Notes under the pieces: generated by a model
What the model was told of the DNA's origin: nothing
Seen by the model: the letters and a program-made list of their open reading frames with translations, nothing else
Databases searched by the model: none
Position numbers and translations under genes: made by a program
Shown here: in pieces, positions 9,126 to 15,281 of the stretch
Layout of the letters: every line of letters begins with the position of its first letter
Numbering within the stretch: position 1 is the first letter of the stretch
Source of the DNA: Amoebophrya sp. AT5.2
Lineage: Eukaryota; Sar; Dinophyceae; Syndiniales; Amoebophryaceae
Assembly: GCA_005223375.1 (NCBI GenBank)
Contig: RXOD01004635.1
Location: 1 to 19,673 of the forward strand
Reading direction: 5' to 3'
DNA length: 19,673 bases

Positions 9126-9357
9126 CTTCAAACTCTATTTCTTAGTCTTTCGTATGCATTTACCACAGTCTGTGTCTGAGTCTGACAGCAGCCGGAGCCG
9201 AACCTAGTGCCATAACGGAACCTCCTCCGGAACACATCACTGGTAGGTTGTAAACATAGAGAGATTCCAAGCTGCGACTGCGATTGCAGAAAACTCCTGC
9301 GGACGCGGCACCAACCGCCAAACGTGCTTCGAGCTCTGCAAAGCTACTGCTGATCGC

Positions 9358-10755
9358 CTATATCTCCAATAATTTCTTCGCTTGCGCTAGTACCTTCTTC
9401 CTGGGTTTTGCAGTGAAGTCGATGTAGTAACGCAGCTGTTCTGCCTGGGTCTGGCGGGATAACCTCTGATGGGGTTTCACAAAGGGGGGATAAAGAAGGA
9501 GGCGACTACGAGGAGACAACTCAGCATCATTTCCCTGTTTCTTACGAAACACAAACTCATGTGGAAAAATGAAGACACCACGCACGGCGCAGTCTTCACT
9601 TGACGCAGCCTGTGACGGGTCACGAATAATGCAAACATACAACTTTACGTGCCCTTCCCATCCTCTTCCACGACGCAGCTTTCCGCGTTGCCAGCCGCGA
9701 TTCACGTCGAACACGAAACCGGTCCTCCCGTGCAACGTGTAGCCGAGTTTCTGTAAACTTTTTGTGCCCGATAGGGTCACGTTGCCGTGCATGCAGGCAT
9801 CGAGAGGGAACATCTTTTCCATCTCGATGCCCAGCGGTTCGTATAGCAAACGCTGCACTGCCTCGAAGGCTTCGCACTGCAGCTCCTGGCGCAGTTTCGA
9901 CGCGGCGAAGTGTGTTCTCCACGCTGACGCAGTAAGCTGCGGGAGGGCGTCCACCCATGCCGCCGCCGTTGCCCTGACGGCTTCTGCCTCGAACGTTGAT
10001 AGCTGAAGGACCACTGCACCGGTCCGTTTTTCCGAAGGCTTGGCGTTGGCCACGATTTCCGCTGGTGACTTCAAACTCAGCTTCAGCAGTGGCTCGTCGC
10101 AGAAGAAAACACCGGCAACGTCATCGTTACGGATGACACCCGTAAAGAGATACTTTCCCGGATATCTGCCCGTAAATTGCGACGTAGGACCAGCATACTT
10201 GATCTGCACTGCGACCCAGAGGCCGCCCATGTTGCTACCGGCGTTTGTTCCACTTTTGCGTAAGAGGAAAATGCTAGACCACCGCGCAGAAAGCCGACAA
10301 ATCTCGAAGTCCGGAACATCGTCGCGTATTCTGCGAACCAATGCCTCTTGTGCCTGCGAGCGGCGAACGGTCTGCGTGCGGCGCTTTGCAGAGAGGGGAA
10401 CCATGAGATCGCAATTTCCAGACCGCCTTGAATCAAACGGTGACGCGTCATATCCTAAAAAGTCTGGAAATCCTTGCCAGCCATGCCGCGCGTAGATAAC
10501 GTCAGGCGAGGCTGGTATTCGATCCGGCCGCAGCCCGGCAGCACACCATGCACGGAAATCGCGAACGCGCTTAAACTGTACTCCGCAACTCCTCACGTAG
10601 TGCTTCGCGTCCTCAAATTTTAGAAAGGACGACTGGAAACGCCGCGAAGCAGGTCCTCCTGGCGGAGAAGGCGATCGCAAGCAACATGTAATGGTCGACC
10701 GGGCCTCCACCACCACACTCCTTGCAACACCAGCTTGAAGGCACGGCGACGGCAT
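9358..10755 (-). CDS. Array paralogue G (putative active-site Asp missing)
   Basis: 465 residues from the ATG at 10753-10755. The frame extends to another ATG at 10929 (523 residues), but the internal start is preferred because its MPSPCLQAGVA lines up with MAFIQAGVA of paralogue F, and the extra 58 residues match no sister. The processing-like motif is weaker and late (R38-R39-F40, QSS), directly before FLKF (44-47) of the integrase-repeat-like module. In the nuclease-like core, the Asp two residues before the invariant Trp is Gly (G168-L169-W170), while Q174 and K176 remain. The C-terminal half has LQK instead of CLQR, with FDVN, GRGWEG, GVFIFP and YPPF kept. It may be an inactive or specialised member. 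A TATA-like TTTTTATATGG (minus strand) lies about 20 bases upstream of the start. Confidence 0.86.
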   Translation of the reverse strand: MPSPCLQAGVARSVVVEARSTITCCLRSPSPPGGPASRRFQSSFLKFEDAKHYVRSCGVQFKRVRDFRAWCAAGLRPDRIPASPDVIYARHGWQGFPDFLGYDASPFDSRRSGNCDLMVPLSAKRRTQTVRRSQAQEALVRRIRDDVPDFEICRLSARWSSIFLLRKSGTNAGSNMGGLWVAVQIKYAGPTSQFTGRYPGKYLFTGVIRNDDVAGVFFCDEPLLKLSLKSPAEIVANAKPSEKRTGAVVLQLSTFEAEAVRATAAAWVDALPQLTASAWRTHFAASKLRQELQCEAFEAVQRLLYEPLGIEMEKMFPLDACMHGNVTLSGTKSLQKLGYTLHGRTGFVFDVNRGWQRGKLRRGRGWEGHVKLYVCIIRDPSQAASSEDCAVRGVFIFPHEFVFRKKQGNDAELSPRSRLLLYPPFVKPHQRLSRQTQAEQLRYYIDFTAKPRKKVLAQAKKLLEI

Positions 10756-11169
10756 TTTTTTTACTCGAAAGAATCCATATAAAAATCTGCAAACGCATGG
10801 TTTATCAACTGCCACATGTCTTTTATGATTTCCGCTTACATCTCGCAGAGCTCGCCTACAGAGATTGATACCGGCATCCGGCGTGTCTTTGTAAGAGCCT
10901 GTGCCACAATTTTTATACAGAAAAGACATAGTAGCTACAAGTTCGGATGGGCCACGGCACAGTGTCCTGTCCTCTCCTTCTCTCCTTGCTTCGCTCTCTA
11001 CGACGTGTGGCGTTTGTCATCAAGTCCAGCCACAGCTTCCTTGCATGTTGACGAGACAGGCAGCCTGTCATTGGCAGCTGGCTGCAGCAAGCCACGACGC
11101 CTGACACACGACGCCACCTCCTCGATGAATTCTGCGGCACAGGCACTTCGATCATTTATTTCGTTTTCG
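10756..11169. other. Intergenic region between paralogues G and H
   Basis: 414 bases. It contains the TATA-like minus-strand motif at 10776-10786 near the start of G. The in-frame extension of G to 10929 lies within it and is probably not translated. A plus-strand frame of 263 codons starting at 10816 mostly runs antisense to H and is treated as a shadow. Confidence 0.4.
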
Positions 11170-12510
11170 TTAGACTCCGAGCAAAGCTTTTGCCCTCGAG
11201 AGTTGGTAGTCCCTGTCGGCTGCTGCTTCCAGATCAACGTAGTACTTGCAGTGTTCTTCCTGCCGAAGTTGAGCCTTCTTGTGCAGGGGGCGAGAAAAAG
11301 GTGGATAAAGAAACAATCTGTTTCTCCGACTCAGCTCTCCGCCCATTTCCTCGCTGAAGACACACTCGCGAGGAAGAATGAAAACCCCAGCGATTCCAAG
11401 AGGATCGCCAGGCCCGGCCTCCTTGGGAATGATGCAGATGTAGCGTTGCACCTGACTCTCCCTCTTTCTTCCGGGGCGCCAACCGTTCGCAAACCAAAAT
11501 CTGTCAACGTTAAACAAGTAACCCCCTCTGCTGTATCGCAATCGCCCTCTTCTTTGCAGACACCGTACCCCGGAAAGCATCAGGTTACCCATGTCGCACG
11601 CATCTAGCGGAAAAACCCGCTCCGCGTTCAATTTCAACGGGTGATACAGCAAATTCTCGACAAGATTCCATGCGGTATCATGTTGCTGAAGCCAAGTGGG
11701 CAGTGATGCGCCACCGAGAGAAATACTCCAGTCCCTTACGCTTTTCGTCTCGCAATTTTCCCACCAATTCGACAGAATCTCGCATACTTCACGCGCATCG
11801 AATGGCTTCAAGTCTTTTTCTTCTACGCAAAGCGTACTATATCTTTTGTCGAGTGTTTTCGGCCCGGTGATTTCCTCTGCTCTCTGCAGAAGCACGTCGG
11901 ACGCCCCGTCGGAGACAAATATCACTCCGACGTCACGATTCCGCATCGTGTTGTGAAAAACCAGCTTCCCTGCAATCCGTGCGCGTGCGTTTGCGTATGC
12001 GCTCCCGAATTTTATTGATGCCGCTATCCAAGCATCTGGAAGCGGAGCGCCAGCAGGAGTACGCTTTCGCAATAGAATGATGCTCGGCCACCGAAAAGAC
12101 AAACGGCGTATTTCGTACCCGTCCACTTGCTCGTTAAGTCGATGAAGAAAATCCGCATGCGCACTCCTTCGGCGCAGTGCTGACGCGCGCTGATCAGCCG
12201 AGTACTCGCGGTCGCGACCTGGGGTACGCAGTGCTACACGCTCGTACCCCAAAAAGTCCGGGAAGCCAGCCCAACCCTGTTTGGCGTAAACAATGTCAGG
12301 ACGCGACGGTATGAAGGCTGGTCTGGCGTCAGATATGCTCCACTCCTGAAAGTCGACGTAGCGACGCAGAGTCGCGCCGCAAGTCTGCATGTACTGTCTT
12401 GCCTCTTCGAATGGCAAAAATCTCGGCGGACGGCCGCGCATGGTTGATGCCGTGAAAAATCGTTGGAAGGATCTTCGATGGCATCTTGGGAGGTTGTCAG
12501 AAAATCTCAT
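11170..12510 (-). CDS. Array paralogue H (putative active-site Gln replaced)
   Basis: 446 residues from ATG. The N-terminus is basic with R17-F18-F19 then TAST, a presequence-like processing site. The integrase-repeat-like module covers residues 31-89 (FLPF, RPAFIP, GWAGFPDFLGY). The nuclease-like core has YEI, WPSIILLRKR (141-150), D159, W161 and K167. The normally invariant Gln two residues before the Lys is Ser165. In the second half, FDVNK has become FNVDR and the GWEG segment is rewritten as GRKRESQV, whereas NLMLSG, CLQR, RYICII, GVFILP and YPPF persist. These combined changes make H a candidate for altered or lost catalysis with retained fold. The start sits 535 bases from the stop of paralogue I. 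Confidence 0.87.
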   Translation of the reverse strand: MRFSDNLPRCHRRSFQRFFTASTMRGRPPRFLPFEEARQYMQTCGATLRRYVDFQEWSISDARPAFIPSRPDIVYAKQGWAGFPDFLGYERVALRTPGRDREYSADQRASALRRRSAHADFLHRLNEQVDGYEIRRLSFRWPSIILLRKRTPAGAPLPDAWIAASIKFGSAYANARARIAGKLVFHNTMRNRDVGVIFVSDGASDVLLQRAEEITGPKTLDKRYSTLCVEEKDLKPFDAREVCEILSNWWENCETKSVRDWSISLGGASLPTWLQQHDTAWNLVENLLYHPLKLNAERVFPLDACDMGNLMLSGVRCLQRRGRLRYSRGGYLFNVDRFWFANGWRPGRKRESQVQRYICIIPKEAGPGDPLGIAGVFILPRECVFSEEMGGELSRRNRLFLYPPFSRPLHKKAQLRQEEHCKYYVDLEAAADRDYQLSRAKALLGV

Positions 12511-13045
12511 GTTTCTGCATCTGTCAGAAGCGTGGACTACATGATCCTACAGCACATGAGGCTCCGGAAAGGCAGCCCACCCCCCTCAAATACCCCTCAA
12601 ACAAGGGGGCCCACACCCTTCGCGATGAAGACCGTCCTACTCGTCCATGATCATGTGCTTCATGTATTATAAGGGTATGTTAATAGGCTTTCACCTCTTC
12701 AACTTCAAGCGGCAGAAACCGACGATGGCCCGCTTGCGTCGGAAGAAATTGTAGTCATAGATGGGAACATACTAAGACTAATCTATCAAAGTCATTACTC
12801 GATGCGTTTATCGCCGTTCATCGGAAAGCATTGGCCCTTTTCTCATTCGTTTCTGCCTCATCTCTCGTGTGGTGCTCAGTACGTAGTCGGCGGGCGGAAT
12901 AATCTCTCTCAATGCTCACATCCCCACGAACGCAGCGGCCCGCAAAAAAAGCAGTCATCAAAATCAAAATCGAAAGACCATCAGGTCGGGTTTGTGTTAG
13001 TTGAGTTCGTCCGTCGAAAAAAATAAAAACGATTTGCCTCGTCGA
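12511..13045. other. Intergenic region between paralogues H and I
   Basis: 535 bases without a supported gene. A C-rich run (12581-12595) and a G-run (12606-12610) could pair imperfectly into a hairpin. The stretch 12943-12985 is A-rich with AAAATC repeats on the plus strand, close to the 3' end of I. Plus-strand frames here are short and have no protein character. Confidence 0.4.
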
Positions 13046-14386
13046 TCAAAGTCCGAGCAACATGCGAGTCAATGCCAATTGCTTTTCTTTCGGCGACTCC
13101 TTGAAATCAACGAAATACTTCAACTGCTGTTCCTGCTTCAGCCTCGATCGCTCGTTCCGGGGACGAGCAAAAGGCGGGTAAACCAGCAGTCGTCCGCGGC
13201 AGGAAAGCTCGATCGAATCGTCGTCCTTCCGAAAGACAAGCTCATGGGGAAAAATAAATAGGCCACGTATCTCTGCGGCGCCCCTCTCGATGGCAACGCA
13301 TATGTAGCGTTCAACCTCACCTTGCCAGCCGCGCCCCCGGCGATTCGAGCGACCGAGTGACTGTTTGTTGATATCGAAGACATAACCAGCTTGCCCGACA
13401 TGCAGACGCGCAACTCGTTGCAGACAGCGGATTCCAGAGAGCATCAAGTTCCCCTGCATACACGCGTTGAGCGGAAAAATTTTTTCCACGCAGAGTCCGA
13501 GAGGCTCGTAGAGATGCTTCAGAATTTCGCTTGCTGCTGCATCGTGTCGTGAATAGCCGCAGGAGACAGAGTTCAGCCCAAAGAAGCTGCACCACTCCGC
13601 CAGACCGTTTCGCGAGCTTTCATCCCACCAGCACTTGAGCGATGATGATACCGCCTCGGCATCAAAAGCAGTCAGGTGCAGCCTTACGTTTGAGATTCGC
13701 GTCTCCGTAAGTTTTCCAGCGGCAGAAGCGTCGCACCGTCGCAGAGCTATTCGCGATGCGGCATCAGACATAAAAATTAACCCAACACGGTGCGATTGCA
13801 GAACGTCGTGGAAGACACTCTCGCCATCGTTTTGTCGCGTGTGCCGAGAGTCCGAGCTAGCGAATTTGACCTGCGCCGCAATCCATGCGTCGTCGCTTTG
13901 CGAAGTACTTTGCGAAGGAATTTGGTGTCCGCGTTTACGCAGCAAAATGATGCTTGGCCACCGCGACGAAAACCGCCTCACCTCGAATTCTGGAATACTG
14001 TCTTTCAGACGCTGCAACAGATTGTCCTGCGCCATCCCCCTTCTCACCATTGCATCGCGGTACGCACTTTGTATTGGATGGTAACCGGCTTCGCCATGGA
14101 CAGGCCGGCGCGAGTCAGTGTTCCATCTCTCGTACCCCAAAAAATCTGGGAAGCCCTGCCAGCCCTCGGCTGCGTAAACAACTTCAGGGGCGGCTGGTAT
14201 TTCTCGAGGCCGATGGCCGGCCTTGCTCCACGCACGGAACTCGACGTAGCGCTGCAAATTGGCGCCACAGCTCTGCATGTACTTCTTGGCTTCCGCGAAC
14301 GGCAGGAAGCGGCGACTGCGTGCTCGCGTAGGCAACGCGCCCCCCGACGACACGATCTGTGCCGTCAAATTGGCTGGAGTGCTCAT
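13046..14386 (-). CDS. Array paralogue I (closest to family consensus)
   Basis: 446 residues from the ATG at 14384-14386; the frame reaches a TTG five codons upstream. The N-terminus MSTPANLTAQIVSSGGALPT, then RARSRR, is Ser/Ala/Arg-rich without acidic residues but lacks the clear R-x-F site of its sisters. The integrase-repeat-like module covers residues 27-86 (FLPF, RPREIP, GWQGFPDFLGY). The nuclease-like core is complete: EFEVRR (133-138), RWPSIILLRKR, D166, W168, Q172 and K174. The C-terminal half is a good reference copy: VEKIFPLN, GNLMLSG, CLQR, FDIN, GRGWQG, RYICVA, GLFIFP and YPPF. It is the first gene of the array in transcription order. The 895-base gap separating it from the dehydrogenase gene is the largest in the window. 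Confidence 0.88.
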   Translation of the reverse strand: MSTPANLTAQIVSSGGALPTRARSRRFLPFAEAKKYMQSCGANLQRYVEFRAWSKAGHRPREIPAAPEVVYAAEGWQGFPDFLGYERWNTDSRRPVHGEAGYHPIQSAYRDAMVRRGMAQDNLLQRLKDSIPEFEVRRFSSRWPSIILLRKRGHQIPSQSTSQSDDAWIAAQVKFASSDSRHTRQNDGESVFHDVLQSHRVGLIFMSDAASRIALRRCDASAAGKLTETRISNVRLHLTAFDAEAVSSSLKCWWDESSRNGLAEWCSFFGLNSVSCGYSRHDAAASEILKHLYEPLGLCVEKIFPLNACMQGNLMLSGIRCLQRVARLHVGQAGYVFDINKQSLGRSNRRGRGWQGEVERYICVAIERGAAEIRGLFIFPHELVFRKDDDSIELSCRGRLLVYPPFARPRNERSRLKQEQQLKYFVDFKESPKEKQLALTRMLLGL

Positions 14387-14663
14387 CTCGCAATGCGACA
14401 ATAAAATCGAGTTTTTTACATCTACGGTTTTGTTCGAGCTGAGCTAGAAACTGTTTCAAGCCCCTCACTCCTGTTCGCTCCCGACGACGAAGCGCCAAAA
14501 ACGGCTTGGCTGCGCACTCGTCTTTGTCTCTCGACTTGTAATGTGTTGGGTGTGCGAAAAGTGTATCTTCTACCTGCCCCTCATAGCTGCTCGTCATCTG
14601 GTTCTGGTGGTGCCGGGAACCTATAACTTGCAACTAAAGCTGAACATCAATGCCGCTGTGAGG

Positions 14664-14775
14664 AAGAATTTTTAGGCGTGCCATTTTCCTTTGGGGCAGT
14701 CTTGATGAAAATGGTTTCGGAAAGTATGATTTTCATCTCGATGACAACTACACCATTATCAACCTAAAAATTCTT
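14664..14775. repeat. Inverted repeat with nested hairpin
   Basis: AAGAATTTTTAGG at 14664-14676 is exactly reverse-complemented by CCTAAAAATTCTT at 14763-14775. Inside it, GATGAAAAT (about 14704-14712) and ATTTTCATC (about 14729-14737) form a second 9-base stem. No target-site duplication is obvious at the ends. It could be a miniature inverted-repeat element relic or an RNA hairpin. Confidence 0.55.
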
Positions 14776-14983
14776 GCTTTCGTCATCGATAGTGGTCGCA
14801 AAACTGAGGTTCGTTGTAGCAACATTCGCATCATCTTAAATATCTCATTGCATCGTGGAATTCTGATATAGGCATTTTTTGGCGTGACTACACGAATTAC
14901 TAAGTTCAAAACTTTTGAACGAGTATCTGACCGTGGAAATGGTCCTAATATCTATCTGGTTTTATCGAATCGTCAGCTTATCG

Positions 14984-14998
14984 CAGCAGCAGCAGCAG
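14984..14998. repeat. (CAG)5 microsatellite
   Basis: Five perfect CAG units on the plus strand in non-coding sequence. No functional meaning is evident. Confidence 0.8.
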
Positions 14999-15281
14999 TC
15001 CACCCCCAAAAACCAGGAATGGTCTAGCGCTGGTCTTGCCTTCGGTAAAAAAGTTTCATCTTCATCTTGTGGTCTTTTTTTATCAATATGTCCTGAGTGC
15101 GTGCGCGTGGTCTTACGTTTCCAAGTACATGAGTCAACTACTCAAACCTGACTGTACCGGAAGCTGTAATTCATCTATTGTGCCTCCTTATCAGACGATA
15201 TCTTGCCCCTTTCGCTTTCGCCCCCGTCAATCGGTGACCCTCTCGCTGATATCGAAGTGCAGCATCAAGTCGCGCAGCAGC

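Larger units (their letters stand above)
14387..15281. other. Intergenic region between paralogue I and the dehydrogenase gene
   Basis: About 895 bases, AT-richer than the genes. It contains a 13-base inverted repeat (14664-14676 with 14763-14775) enclosing a smaller hairpin, and a (CAG)5 microsatellite at 14984-14998. The part next to the dehydrogenase (about 15227-15281) may still be coding in a shifted frame. No other gene is visible on either strand. Confidence 0.45.

Noticed and set aside
8496..9179. 227-codon plus-strand open frame
   Set aside because: Antisense shadow of paralogue F, including its most conserved N-terminal module.
10756..10929. N-terminal extension of paralogue G to an upstream ATG
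   Set aside because: The 58 extra residues match no sister, and the internal ATG gives a start homologous to paralogue F (QAGVA), with a TATA-like element between the two ATGs.
10816..11607. 263-codon plus-strand open frame
   Set aside because: It runs largely antisense to conserved paralogue H, has no family motifs, and its composition follows the complement of the real gene.
731..14386. Array as a bacterial operon, integron or CRISPR-linked system
   Set aside because: No ribosome-binding sites, spacers of 230-535 bases, mitochondrial-type presequences, and a spliced neighbour gene all point to eukaryotic nuclear DNA; no repeat-spacer array is present.
14387..14401. Start of paralogue I at 14401 (and similar non-ATG starts for C, F and the methyltransferase)
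   Set aside because: These frames open with TTG or GTG; in each case an ATG lies a few codons inside and gives a sensible N-terminus.
13790..14404. 204-codon plus-strand open frame
   Set aside because: Antisense shadow of paralogue I with no recognisable features.
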